A stretch of DNA of 64,000 nt. It comes from Longimicrobiales bacterium (lineage in GTDB: Bacteria; Gemmatimonadota; Gemmatimonadetes; Longimicrobiales; Gaopeijiaceae). The stretch lies in contig JAQWPM010000014.1 in NCBI GenBank assembly GCA_029245345.1, positions 1 through 64,000 of the forward strand, written 5' to 3'. The position numbers and the translations under genes were made by a program. The notes under the pieces were generated by a model. That model was given only the letters and a program-made list of their open reading frames with translations. It had not been told where the DNA came from and searched no databases. Positions 1 through 8,812 of this stretch are shown one piece after another. The stretch's first letter is position 1; each line of letters starts with the position of its first letter.

Positions 1-265
1 ACCCGGCCGCTCGCTTCCGCCCATATCGACATCTCCTCGTCCCCCTCCCACATCTGAGCACTGTCCGCGCCTCCAGCCGCCTCTGCTTTCAGGCCAACCC
101 CGCAGCCCCATGCTCCTCGTCCCATGCCTCGCGCTGTCCCCGCTCGCTGAACACCTCATTTGGGGCGTTGAATTTCCTATCCGTTGATAACAAACTATAC
201 CAGTCCTGTCATATTCTTCATAAACAAGGTCGGTACTTCTCATAGTACACTTCAAAGATTTGTTT

Positions 266-442
266 ATGCTTGACGGAAAGAAATAAAATTTAGAACAAGG
301 TGATGTAGAACGTAGAAATACAATTGCTACATTACTACAAGACTGGGGACTCGTAGAGATCCAGAACAAAGAAGTCGCACAGGATTGTGCTCCAATGAGA
401 ATGATCAAGATCATTGGCTTCAAAGATAAAGATCAGTGGTAA
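266..442 (+). pseudogene. Small A+T-rich reading frame interrupted by one in-frame TAA
   Basis: From ATG 266 the frame reads six codons (MLDGKK), meets TAA at 284, then stays open for 51 more codons to the TAA at 440. The second part looks like real protein: a charged helix (LEQGDVERRN), an LLQDWG segment and a compact end in KDKDQW. An ochre readthrough, a nonsense mutation or a sequencing error would each explain it. I do not recognise the family. The A+T-rich composition and the closely following small membrane-protein frame resemble phage DNA, but that is inference. Confidence 0.3.
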
Positions 443-471
443 CTTTTTCCCAAATATAATAGAGGTAATAA

Positions 472-636
472 ATGAGTCAGTGGATAATGAATAAATTAGC
501 ACCTTATGCTATCCGATTTAGGGAGTGGTCTAAAGACAAACTCTGGGTAAAGATTCCTTTATGGATTCTTATCGCATGGATGTTAGGTGTCTTTAATCCG
601 TACTGGTGCATATACCCTGTTTGTTGGATTCAGTAA
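472..636 (+). CDS. Small single-pass membrane protein, 54 aa
   Basis: ATG 472 is preceded by AGAGG at 461-465 with about 6 nt spacing, a good ribosome binding site. The product starts MSQWIMNKLAP and has a basic amphipathic stretch (RFREWSKDKLWVK). It continues into one hydrophobic segment at about residues 28-41 (IPLWILIAWMLGVF) and a short Cys/Trp-rich tail (YWCIYPVCWIQ). It follows the interrupted frame at 266-442 by 29 nt, so the two may be one operon. Basic residues before a single membrane helix resemble small phage or toxin-like membrane peptides. No family is recognised, and composition marks it as foreign to the host. Confidence 0.4.
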   Translation: MSQWIMNKLAPYAIRFREWSKDKLWVKIPLWILIAWMLGVFNPYWCIYPVCWIQ

Positions 637-666
637 TTATGATCGGTATCTTTAATAATAGAGAAG

Positions 667-1143
667 ATGAAATTATCCGTACGGAGGTGCGTGGTGCACG
701 TTCGTCAGCGACTCGGGGTGAGCGAGCGTCGAGCGTGGTGTGTGCTGGGACAGGCACGCTCGACGCAGCGCAGGGTGAAGCAGGTCCGATCAGAGGAGAC
801 GGCACTACGCGGTGACGTGGTGCGACTCGCAGGCAGGTTCGGTCGCTACGGATACCGTCCGGTGGCGAATCTGCTACGGATCGAAGGCTGGCAGGTGAGC
901 CATAAGCGGGTGGAACGAATCTGGCGCCAAGAGGGACTGAAGGTGCCGAAACGTCAGCCGAAGCGGGGCCGTTTGTGGCTCAATGACGGATCGTGTATCC
1001 GGCTTCGACCGCTGTATGCTCAACACGTATAGTCGTATGACTTCGTGAGCACTCGGACACATGACGGTCGGCCGCTCAAACTGCTTACCGTGATCGATGA
1101 ACACACGCGGGAGTGTATGGCGATCGTGGTACCGAAGTGGGGG
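667..1143 (+). pseudogene. IS3-family transposase (OrfB) remnant
   Basis: The reading frame shows the OrfB start region (GVSERRAWCVLGQARSTQRR), the HTH_21-like segment (GRYGYRPVANLL, KRVERIW, EGLKVPKRQPKRGRLWL) and the linker DGSCIRLRP. At 1030 a TAG replaces the Trp codon of the conserved HVWSYDFV block. The same frame then continues (SYDFV, THDGRPLKLLTVIDEHTRECMAIVV) with the first catalytic Asp. Homology stops at about 1143, just before the 3' end of the opposite-strand gene. The N-terminus, the second Asp and the catalytic Glu are missing, and no inverted repeats remain. This is a dead, doubly truncated copy. ATG 667 lies at the A+T/G+C boundary and may not be original. Confidence 0.8.
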
Positions 1144-1163
1144 GCACGTCACCCGCCGCGAAG

Positions 1164-3581
1164 CTACTCCCCTGACAAGCGGGCAATCGCCTCGTCCAGA
1201 AGCCGCCGGTACTCACTGCGATCCCCGGGCTCCAGCCAGGCGTCTCTCGCATCCACCCGGCGCCATATCTCGTCGATCACTTCAGTTAGAAAGACGGCTG
1301 ACGCTCTCGAAGCATCGTTGGCCGTGGCATCTACGAAGTAGACCGGCGTGGTGTGCGCGAAGGTGTAGTTGTCCCCTGAATACCGTGCCTTGCCTCCCCT
1401 GGCCCGGACGGCGATCCAGCGCGCGCCGTCCACGGGGATCGACTCCCGCACGCTCAGCCGATCCTGACCTTCCGGCACAGGAACGGTGAACACAACGGCA
1501 CCATCGACAATGATCTCGACCACGTCTACGGGCGCGATGGTGGCGAGGTCCACCTCCACCATCACGCGGTCTCGGCTGCTGACTTCCGATCCGGGCTCCT
1601 GGCCATCGACCTCGGCGAAAAGAAGCGGCCCGTTCGTCGCAATCGTACGCCCGGCCCTCACAGCATCGATCCACCCCCGCCAGCTCGTGGGACCATCGAG
1701 TCGAGCATAGGTACGCGCGGTTCCACCTGACGGATCACGCCAGACGTTCGAGAAGTTGTCGGTACCGCCTGTAGCCGTCAGCCGCACGCCGACGTTGAGC
1801 ATGTGGTAGTACATGTCGGCGCTGGCCAGCTCGTCCGACGCGATGGAGACGATGTCGTAGAAGTCACCACGACCCAGGACGGCGTGGATGGGGATGTCGG
1901 ACTGAGCCGCGAACTCAGGCGTCCCCACGGCTGCGTTGTTGAACGTGTAAGGATGCATGAAGCCACCAATGCCCCCGAGCGCACGGATGCTATCGAGGTA
2001 CATCAGCTTCAGACCGTCCGCCGGGTAGGGCGACCCGGACGTGCCCCCAATGAGAGGCATGATGAACTCGTTCACTCCGAGCAACCCAACGTGCCCGAAC
2101 GACCCGCGAAATTCTTGCGTGTAACGCAGGATGTAATCCTCGGTCGATCCCGAGTAGTCCTCGCCGGTGAGGTCGCTCCATCGGCCCATGATCTTGGTCC
2201 CATCCATGTGGATGAGATCATTCGTGACGTGCAGGTCATCTGCTCGGAGCTGACCGAAAAAGTCCTCTTGGGTCAGCCCGTACCGACCCTCGTGCAGGTC
2301 GTGCGTGTGTGTGTCGCCCGACACCCAATTGGACTGGCCGGGATCCGCGAGTCGTTCCATGTGAAGCTCGACGGTCACAGTTCGACCCGCCTCCGCATGT
2401 ACGGTCTCGTCCGCGGGGATCCACTCGAAGCCCCGTAGGGCCTCTACTCTCACATCCCCGGCGGGGACCTCGATCTCGAAGTCACCGGTGGAGTGGAAGT
2501 AGTGGATTTCGTTGGCTGGACTCACGCGATGAAACGCCCCCGACGGTACGTAGCCCCTTCCATCCGATGCCAAGATCTGGATGCGGGCAGGCACGACCTC
2601 GCCGTCGGGCCCGAGCACCCGTCCGCGTACCGTGGCCGTCTCGTACATCGGTGACAGCCGCGTCTGTGTGACGGGCTGCCACGCCGCGTTTCCACCACCG
2701 AAGCGGGATGTCACGTAGAGGGAGGTAGGTCCCTCATGGTTTCCCACGAACGCCATCAGCGTACCGTCAGGACTCAACGCGGGGGAGAATTCGTCGAGAG
2801 GCTCGTTGGTCAGACGGACCCTGTTTCCCCCGGTGGCCGGGACCGTGGCCAGGTCGTAGGAGCCGGCAGCGTCCGAGGCGAAGACGAGGGCGGTACCATC
2901 CGGAGTCCACGTGGGAGCCGTCCGGTAGCTGGTCTCCTCGTAGTGCACGAGTTGAGGTTCGCCGCCCGACATGGGCTGGGTCCAAATGCCTCCGCTTCCA
3001 AGGCGGCCGCGGAGTCCCGCAATGAAGGCGAGCGTCGATCCGTCTGGAGAAGGGGCTGGTTGAAACTGGTTCCCTCGTCCGCCGACCACAGTCTGGACCT
3101 CTCCCGTCGCCATCTCGTATCGCATGATGTCGAAGTCGGAGCCAGCAGCCGATGCGAAGACTACAAATTGCCCATCAGGCGTCCATGCCGGTTGAACGTC
3201 CACGGCGGCATCGGATGTCAGGCGCTCGAAGTCAGAGCCATCGGTCCGAACCACGGCGATGTCGAGCTCGCCGTCTGTGTCCACCGCGAGCGCGATCCAC
3301 TCTCCGTCGGGACTCCACGTCGGTTCGAAGTGGTAGCCAGGTCCCTGCGTAATGGCCCGCGCCTGATCCGCACCGACGCTCTGGATCCATATATCGCCAC
3401 GCATGGAGTAGGCCAGTGCCGAGCCATCGGGGTGCCAGGCGGGGTCGAGCGGTCCGCTGGTGACTGCCGGGAGCATGTGAAGTTCGACCCGGGTCGAGAG
3501 CCCGTAACGAGGGATCTGCGCGTCGGCTGCTGGGGCGGCGGCCAAGCCCGCCAGGCAGACGAGAGGGAGGATATATCGCAT
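1164..3581 (-). CDS. Secreted TolB-like propeller with CehA/McbA-type PHP metallohydrolase
   Basis: The 805-aa product starts with a signal peptide (MRYILPLVCLAGLAA...ADAQ), so this start is preferred over one 17 codons upstream. The N-terminal half holds PD40/WD40-like repeats (DPAWHPDGSALAYS, EPTWSPDGEWIAL, QPAPSPDGSTLAF) forming a TolB-type propeller. A carboxypeptidase-regulatory-like segment (VRGRVLGPDGEVVPARI) follows. The C-terminal half starts at about residue 420 with WVSGDTHTHD, the metal-binding start of CehA/McbA-family PHP hydrolases, with further His/Asp (GFMHPYTFN, TATGGTDNF). It probably hydrolyses a phosphoester or carbamate-like bond in the periplasm. The substrate is unknown. 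The IS3 remnant ends about 20 bp beyond its stop codon. Confidence 0.82.
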   Translation of the reverse strand: MRYILPLVCLAGLAAAPAADAQIPRYGLSTRVELHMLPAVTSGPLDPAWHPDGSALAYSMRGDIWIQSVGADQARAITQGPGYHFEPTWSPDGEWIALAVDTDGELDIAVVRTDGSDFERLTSDAAVDVQPAWTPDGQFVVFASAAGSDFDIMRYEMATGEVQTVVGGRGNQFQPAPSPDGSTLAFIAGLRGRLGSGGIWTQPMSGGEPQLVHYEETSYRTAPTWTPDGTALVFASDAAGSYDLATVPATGGNRVRLTNEPLDEFSPALSPDGTLMAFVGNHEGPTSLYVTSRFGGGNAAWQPVTQTRLSPMYETATVRGRVLGPDGEVVPARIQILASDGRGYVPSGAFHRVSPANEIHYFHSTGDFEIEVPAGDVRVEALRGFEWIPADETVHAEAGRTVTVELHMERLADPGQSNWVSGDTHTHDLHEGRYGLTQEDFFGQLRADDLHVTNDLIHMDGTKIMGRWSDLTGEDYSGSTEDYILRYTQEFRGSFGHVGLLGVNEFIMPLIGGTSGSPYPADGLKLMYLDSIRALGGIGGFMHPYTFNNAAVGTPEFAAQSDIPIHAVLGRGDFYDIVSIASDELASADMYYHMLNVGVRLTATGGTDNFSNVWRDPSGGTARTYARLDGPTSWRGWIDAVRAGRTIATNGPLLFAEVDGQEPGSEVSSRDRVMVEVDLATIAPVDVVEIIVDGAVVFTVPVPEGQDRLSVRESIPVDGARWIAVRARGGKARYSGDNYTFAHTTPVYFVDATANDASRASAVFLTEVIDEIWRRVDARDAWLEPGDRSEYRRLLDEAIARLSGE

Positions 3582-3706
3582 GGGGCGCAACGTAAGGCTG
3601 GCTGGGAGGAGGGGACACCGCACGCTACCCAACAGGCTGAGTGGCTTGTGTGTCTCGTTGGTTGCAGCACCCTTCCATGCCCAAGTCAGTACAGAAGGAA
3701 CAGTGA

Positions 3707-6070
3707 ATGAGCCGTCCGACTATCGTTACCATCGCACTGATCATCACAGTTTCTGCGACACTCCCAGTCGAACCCGCTCATGCGCAGGAGTCCGGTAGCG
3801 GCGGTCCGACCTCGAGCGCGACCGCTCCACTCGTTCCGCTCATCGCGTACCGATCGAGTAGCGCCCTCGACATCAGCATGGATGGGCGGATCGAAGAGAG
3901 CGTGTGGCAGAACGCTATCCCGATTTCGGATTTTACCCAGCAGGAACCCGTGGAAGGGGGCCAACCGTCGGAACGCACCGAAATCCGGGTGATCTTCGAC
4001 GAGAACAACCTCTATATCGGCGCGATCATCTACGATGACCCCAGTCAGATTCTCGCCTTTCAGCGGGAACGCGACGCGAGCCTTGGGACCGATGACCGCT
4101 TCATGTGGATCCTCGACACCTTCCTGGATGGCCGCACGGGCTACTTCTTCGAGATCAATGCCGCTGGACTGATGGGTGATGGCGTGATCGGCGCTGGCGG
4201 AGGGCGTGGCGGCCGTGGTGGTGGTGGTGGTGGTGGTGGCGGCACCAACAAGGCGTGGGACGGGATCTGGGAAGCGCAGACGTTCATTCGCCCTGATGGG
4301 TGGTCCGCGGAGATTCAGATTCCGTTCCGGACGCTCAATTTCAACCCCGACCAGTCTGAGTGGGGGATCAACTTCCAGCGCACCATCCGCAGGAAGAACG
4401 AAGAGATGCTGTGGCGAGGATATCAGCGCAATCAGGGCCTTCGAAACCCGGTGTTTGCGGGCCGTCTTACTGGCTTGAGTGGTCTGTCCCAGGGTCTCGG
4501 TCTCGAGGCGGTGCCTTCTTCGGTCGCGAACTGGCGTAATACCCCCGGTAACGTCGCGACTGCGGCCGATCCCGAGGCAAAAGCCCACACGTTCCCCAAA
4601 GACATCAGCCTGGACCTCAACTACAGCCTTACCTCTAGCCTGCGGGCATCTCTCAGCCTCAACACTGACTTCGCCGAGGTCGAAAGCGATCAGCGACGCG
4701 TGAACCTGACGCGTTTCGCGATCCGCTTTCCGGAGCAACGCAACTTCTTTCTGGAAGGATCGGGCGTCTTTTCGTTCGCCCCGAACGGCGGCCCCTCGCC
4801 GTTCTATTCCCGTGCGATCGGCATTAATCAGGGACGGCAGGTCCCGATCAACTACGGCACCCGGCTCACTGGACAGTCCGGGCCGTTCGAGCTGGGCTTC
4901 TATCAGATCGGCACCGGTCAACTGGACTACTTCGATTCCCGTGCCGAAGCCGACGCCACGATCCCTCGCGAGAACTTCACGGTCGCCCGCGTGAAGAGGC
5001 AGCTCTTCGAGCAGTCCGCGTTGGGCGTCATCTACACGCGGCGCAGCACGGCCGCCGGCCCCACGGGACTCGCCCTCATCGATCGACACACAGCGGGCGT
5101 GGATCTCGACCTGAAGACCCGGCACTTCATGGGCGACAAAAACCTCACCTTCTCCGCCTATCTGGTGGCGAATACGAACCCGCTTGGGACGGAGGATGCG
5201 GAGCGCGAGGACCTCAGCTTCCAAAATCTGCGTTCATGGGGGACTCGGGTGAGTTACCCCAACGACGTCTGGAACGGACACCTCTCGTTCCGCGAATTCG
5301 GTGACGACTTCGACCCTGCAGTGGGATTCGTAACCCGCAACAATTTTCGTCGGGTCAATTCCCAGGTGCAGTGGTCTCCGCGGGTTCCGAGTGTGTCGTG
5401 GATCCGCGAGTTGAACTTCGAGGGGCAACTCTCCACACAGAATACGATCGATACCGGGATTCTCGAGGAGCGTGAGTGGGAGTTCAAGCTTCTGGGTCTG
5501 AACTTCGAGAGCGGTGACCGCATCGATTTCAACGCAACCAAGAAGTTCGAATTCCTCGACGACGCATTCGAGGTCAGCGACGGCATCGAGGTCACCCCGG
5601 GCGACTACACCAACTGGGAATATCGAGTCGGCGGCCGCACTTCAGGACGGCGCCGTGTGTCTCTGGACGGAAGCCTTACCAAGAGCGGATTTTGGAATGG
5701 TGACAGGAGTCGATCTGAGGCTCGCATTACCGTCCGACCGAACCCAGGCATTAGCCTGTCTACGAACTTCGAGTACAACTCAGTCGAGATGCCGTCGGGT
5801 TCGTTTACGGCCTCGTTGTATGAGATAAGCGGCGACTGGAATCCGAGCCCCTGGGTGAGTATCACCAACCAGGTGCAGTACGACGACCAGAGCGAACTGG
5901 TCGGCTTGTTCGCGCGACTACGCTGGATCGTGAAGCCGGGGAACGACATCTACTTGGTTTACTCGCACAACTGGCAGTACGTGTCGCTCCTGGCCAGTCC
6001 CAACGAACGCGTCCTGAACACACTCTCGCGTGGGGCCTCTTTCAAGGTGAACTACACCTACCGGTTCTAG
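3707..6070 (+). CDS. DUF5916 outer-membrane protein with CBM9-like domain
   Basis: AAGGA precedes ATG 3707 at good spacing. The 787-aa product has a signal peptide ending AHAQ and a CBM9-like sugar-binding domain at about residues 45-230 (DISMDGRIEESVWQNA, FDENNLYIGAIIYDD). The DUF5916 region and beta-barrel-like strands follow, ending in an aromatic residue (VNYTYRF), typical of outer-membrane barrels. Residues about 165-182 form a glycine run encoded by a GTG/GGT microsatellite (4215-4239). Family members occur in Bacteroidota, Gemmatimonadota and Acidobacteriota, and a role in glycan or peptide handling is inferred only. It is divergent from the 1164-3581 gene across a 125-bp promoter region. 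Confidence 0.88.
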   Translation: MSRPTIVTIALIITVSATLPVEPAHAQESGSGGPTSSATAPLVPLIAYRSSSALDISMDGRIEESVWQNAIPISDFTQQEPVEGGQPSERTEIRVIFDENNLYIGAIIYDDPSQILAFQRERDASLGTDDRFMWILDTFLDGRTGYFFEINAAGLMGDGVIGAGGGRGGRGGGGGGGGGTNKAWDGIWEAQTFIRPDGWSAEIQIPFRTLNFNPDQSEWGINFQRTIRRKNEEMLWRGYQRNQGLRNPVFAGRLTGLSGLSQGLGLEAVPSSVANWRNTPGNVATAADPEAKAHTFPKDISLDLNYSLTSSLRASLSLNTDFAEVESDQRRVNLTRFAIRFPEQRNFFLEGSGVFSFAPNGGPSPFYSRAIGINQGRQVPINYGTRLTGQSGPFELGFYQIGTGQLDYFDSRAEADATIPRENFTVARVKRQLFEQSALGVIYTRRSTAAGPTGLALIDRHTAGVDLDLKTRHFMGDKNLTFSAYLVANTNPLGTEDAEREDLSFQNLRSWGTRVSYPNDVWNGHLSFREFGDDFDPAVGFVTRNNFRRVNSQVQWSPRVPSVSWIRELNFEGQLSTQNTIDTGILEEREWEFKLLGLNFESGDRIDFNATKKFEFLDDAFEVSDGIEVTPGDYTNWEYRVGGRTSGRRRVSLDGSLTKSGFWNGDRSRSEARITVRPNPGISLSTNFEYNSVEMPSGSFTASLYEISGDWNPSPWVSITNQVQYDDQSELVGLFARLRWIVKPGNDIYLVYSHNWQYVSLLASPNERVLNTLSRGASFKVNYTYRF
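4215..4239 (+). repeat. GTG/GGT microsatellite inside the DUF5916 gene
   Basis: A run of eight GTG units lies in frame and encodes most of a nine-glycine stretch between the CBM9-like and barrel regions. Slippage in multiples of three would only change linker length. Other slippage would disrupt the gene. Confidence 0.85.
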
Positions 6071-6164
6071 AGCAAGACGATCAGGGAATCGTGCGGACGC
6101 GCTTGTCCGTCCTCGCACCCCCATCTACCCTGCCTCGGACCCGCCCCTGATCTGGAGACCACAC

Positions 6165-6785
6165 TTGATCTCGTTAGCCGGAAAGACCGCCGGCGTCACA
6201 GGCGCAGCCCGCGGAATCGGTGCGGCCTGTTCCCGAGCCTTCGCGGAGCATGGCGCGCGGGTGGCGACGGCCGATGCCCATGCGGACCCGCGCGCCGAAA
6301 CGGCTCAAAGCATCGCAGACAATTCCGGTATGGAGACCCTACCCGTCCCGACCGATGTCACTCAAGAGGCAGCGCGTGCCGCCCTGCTCGACGCGTGCGT
6401 CGACCGGGGTGGGCGGTGTGACATCCTCCTCGACAACGCGGGCATCATAGAGGCTGGCTCCATCGTCGACGTCTCCACGGAGGACTTCGATCGAGTCTTG
6501 GCCGTGAACCTTAGAGGAACGTTTCTGCTAGGCCCCGCGGTCGCACTCCACATGGTGGACCGCGGCACTCAAGGCGCGATCCTCAACATGTCGTCCACCA
6601 ATGCGGCGGTGACGATTCCCGACCAGCTCGCCCACGCGACCTCTAGAAGGACCGCGGGACAGCTCACGAAGGTCCTGGCGATGGAGCTCGCCGCGCGTGA
6701 CATCCGGGCGCACGCGATCGGGCCAGACGAACCTTTAGAGGCTGATGAGCACAGCGAACGAAGCAAGGACAGGAAGGCCTCATGA
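6165..6785 (+). pseudogene. SDR-family oxidoreductase, truncated and with degenerate active site
   Basis: Start TTG 6165 has GGAG about 7 nt upstream. The N-terminal Rossmann fold is intact: TGAARGIG cofactor loop, DNAG (usually NNAG) and the NLRGTFL helix. The catalytic region is not. After the SST segment, the usual Y-x-x-x-K reads HATSR, so both Tyr and Lys are lost. The expected N-x-I-x-P-G motif reads AHAIGPDEP. The protein then stops at 206 aa in a charged tail (EADEHSERSKDRKAS), against about 250 for the family. Its TGA overlaps the ATG of the next, low-G+C gene. I read it as a dehydrogenase gene cut by the 6.73-8.81 kb insertion, perhaps already decaying. Confidence 0.65.
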
Positions 6786-7939
6786 AGCTCATTAAAGCGT
6801 TGCTCTTTCCAAAGGTACGACTCGCCGCCACCGCCGAAGAGCGGCGTCGCGTTTATGCTTTTCGCTACAAGATATACATCGAAGAAATGAAAAAGACTTC
6901 TGCAGAAGCCGACCACAAGAATAAATTATTAAAGGATGATCTTGATGAGGTCGCCGACCTTCTTTACCTCGAAAAGAATGGCGAAGTTGCCGCCACCTTA
7001 AGAATCAATCTGTTGAGCACCTTGCCTCGTCTCGAAGACTATGCGGAGGCCTTTGGTATAAATTTGTTTAAGGGGCTGGAACTCAACCAGATTGGGTACG
7101 TGTCGCGACTGATGGTGGCAAAGAGATGGCGAAGCTCGCTCGTCATGCCTTCCCTGTTAGAAGCTGTCTTCCGCCAAGCAAAGAAGCTGGGCTGTGCAGT
7201 CAGTCTGATTCACTGCGTACCTTCTCTCACTAGGCTCTATGAACGAATAGGATATCGCAAATATAAGAATGGTTTTGAAATGAAAGGGCTGGGAACGCAG
7301 ATCCCACTTTTGATGGTGGGGGATGATCTAGATTATTTTAAAACAGTACGTTCGCCTTTTTACGGACCGGCCAAAGAATTGTTTCGGGACGAACACATGA
7401 AGACTTGGTTTGAACGCACGTTTCCGGAGAGGCATCGGGACCCGAGCATCGGCCTGTTAAGCGTCGATGATTTTTGGTCGTATTTTTCAGAACATCTTCG
7501 CCCGGAAGACATTCCTCTTTTTAAGGATTTAAACCATGAAGAAATGAAATCCTTCATCGGCGTGGGCACGACCTATAAAGGAAACACGGGAGAAGTTCTT
7601 CTAAGGCAAGACGATTGGGGTAATGAAATGTACCTCGTGCTTAATGGTCGATTAACTGCGACGCGACAGACAGGAAAGAAACGTGCTCAGCTAGCTGAAT
7701 TTTTAAACGGAGACCTGTTTGGAGAAGTCGCGTTATTGTCGACAGCTCCACGAACGGCAACCATTACCGCCGAAACTGATTTTGAAGTGCTGGTGATTAG
7801 CCAAACGTTTTTAAGGAAGGCGATGAAGCGCTATCCTGAAATCTCTTTAAAGGTTTTATTTAATCTGTCGTGTCTTTTAAGCATACGCTTGAAAGACACG
7901 ACTGATCTTTTAATGGGTCATTCCGACTCTACAACTTAG
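6782..7939 (+). CDS. Acyltransferase (GNAT/LuxI-like fold) fused to cyclic-nucleotide-binding domain
   Basis: The 385-aa product has two domains. Residues 1 to about 195 form a GNAT-type N-acyltransferase: an early RVYAFRYKIYIEEM element like that of autoinducer synthases and FeeM-type N-acyl amino acid synthases, GEVAATLRI, the core VSRLMVAKRWRSS, and a C-terminal LYERIGYRKY. Residues about 245-370 form a cNMP-binding domain whose phosphate cassette GDLFGEVALL..PRTATI keeps the FGE and Arg needed to bind cAMP or cGMP. Mycobacterial PatA acetyltransferases use the same two modules in the opposite order. AGGAAGG lies just before the ATG. Codons are much more A+T-rich than the neighbours', a sign of transfer. 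Activity is probably gated by a cyclic nucleotide. Confidence 0.8.
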   Translation: MKLIKALLFPKVRLAATAEERRRVYAFRYKIYIEEMKKTSAEADHKNKLLKDDLDEVADLLYLEKNGEVAATLRINLLSTLPRLEDYAEAFGINLFKGLELNQIGYVSRLMVAKRWRSSLVMPSLLEAVFRQAKKLGCAVSLIHCVPSLTRLYERIGYRKYKNGFEMKGLGTQIPLLMVGDDLDYFKTVRSPFYGPAKELFRDEHMKTWFERTFPERHRDPSIGLLSVDDFWSYFSEHLRPEDIPLFKDLNHEEMKSFIGVGTTYKGNTGEVLLRQDDWGNEMYLVLNGRLTATRQTGKKRAQLAEFLNGDLFGEVALLSTAPRTATITAETDFEVLVISQTFLRKAMKRYPEISLKVLFNLSCLLSIRLKDTTDLLMGHSDSTT

Positions 7940-7949
7940 GAGCCACGTA

Positions 7950-8759
7950 ATGAGTGACAATGCGGGATCTTATGCATTTGGAGAATTTGATGAAAACGAC
8001 AAAGAGTTGACGCGACTCAAGCATCAGGCGTCTATTGCTCTCGAATTAGAGCGCGGATTTTGGCATAAGTTGGGCCTCGAAGAGGGAATGGACCTGTTAG
8101 ATGTAGCTTGTGGGCCGGGCATTACGGCCTGCGAACTTGCTCGGTTGGTCTTTCCGGGACAAGTAACGGGCCTTGACATTAACGATGCCCTAATTCAGGT
8201 CGCGCGGGGTGTCAAAGACGAACAACAAACAGCAAACGTGGCTTTTAGCACAGGCGATGTGTATAAGCTTCCCTTCAAGGAGCAATTTGACTTTGCTTAT
8301 GCTCGGTTCCTCTTTCAGCATCTCGAAAGGCCCGGAGACGCTCTAAAGAATATATTCTCGTCGCTTCGTCCCGGTGGGCGGGTCTGCATAGTGGACGTGG
8401 ATGATTCTTGGCTCAGCGTGTACCCCAAAACAGATGAGTTTACGTCGTTTACCACGTTGGCTGCGGAAGGACAACACACCCAGGGAGGCGATCGTTTTGT
8501 GGGCCGGAAACTTCAGGCTTATCTACTCGAAGCCGGATTTGAAAAGCCAACAATAGAAGTGGTTGTAATGAATGCGGCTCAACTCGGCATAAAAAGCTTT
8601 TTGGATATCACGACGGGCTTCAAAAGAGAGCACCTCACCGACGAGACTCGCGCTGAAGGTGAGGAGCTTCTAACAGAAATCTACGGACTTTGCGCCGAAC
8701 CAGGTGCTTGGGGAGCCGTGGGTGTTTTTGTGGCGGTAGCCGAGAAGCCAAAAGCGTAA
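7950..8759 (+). CDS. Class I SAM-dependent methyltransferase
   Basis: The 269-aa product carries the SAM-binding motif I DVACGPGITACELA at about residue 48, the acidic post-I motif GLDIND, the ARFLFQHLE region and LRPGGRVCIVDVDD (motif III). This is the Methyltransf_11/25 layout. Its substrate is not shown. The ribosome binding site (AGGAG) overlaps the stop codon of the preceding acyltransferase-CNB gene, with 10 nt between the genes, so the two are co-transcribed and probably act on one product. It shares the low-G+C codon use of that gene. Confidence 0.85.
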   Translation: MSDNAGSYAFGEFDENDKELTRLKHQASIALELERGFWHKLGLEEGMDLLDVACGPGITACELARLVFPGQVTGLDINDALIQVARGVKDEQQTANVAFSTGDVYKLPFKEQFDFAYARFLFQHLERPGDALKNIFSSLRPGGRVCIVDVDDSWLSVYPKTDEFTSFTTLAAEGQHTQGGDRFVGRKLQAYLLEAGFEKPTIEVVVMNAAQLGIKSFLDITTGFKREHLTDETRAEGEELLTEIYGLCAEPGAWGAVGVFVAVAEKPKA

Positions 8760-8779
8760 TCTAAGAATTGGGAGTTACC

Positions 8780-8812
8780 ATGAGACCGGCATTCCCGGGT
8801 ATGGTGCCTTGA
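8780..8812 (+). pseudogene. Start of a truncated third gene of the foreign cassette
   Basis: GGGAG at 8770-8774 sits 5 nt before ATG 8780, spaced like the preceding gene's start. The frame reads only MRPAFPGMVP before TGA, and the composition becomes G+C-rich at the same place. I interpret this as the 5' end of another cassette gene cut off at the right boundary of the insertion. Confidence 0.35.

Larger units (their letters stand above)
1..665. other. Mosaic left end without a confident gene
   Basis: Positions 1-180 are G+C-rich and show no convincing gene. A minus-strand frame is open across about 75-200 but has no good start or recognisable family. From about 180 to 665 the DNA turns strongly A+T-rich, unlike anything else in the window except parts of 6782-8759. 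It holds the two small plus-strand reading frames listed separately. The switch back to G+C-rich DNA near 675 coincides with the left end of a transposase fragment. This can be a phage or plasmid insertion scar or an assembly junction. The sequence alone does not decide. Confidence 0.5.

Noticed and set aside
266-442. Stop-codon recoding (TAA as sense) as a general feature
   Set aside because: All well-supported genes use TAA, TAG and TGA as stops; a mutation or phage-derived decay is simpler.
2736-3710. 324-codon plus-strand frame opposite the propeller/PHP gene
   Set aside because: Antisense shadow of a gene with signal peptide and recognised domains.
3686-5224. Long minus-strand frame (512 codons) opposite the DUF5916 gene
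   Set aside because: It is antisense to a clear protein family, lacks a domain or signal, and reflects high-G+C codon bias.
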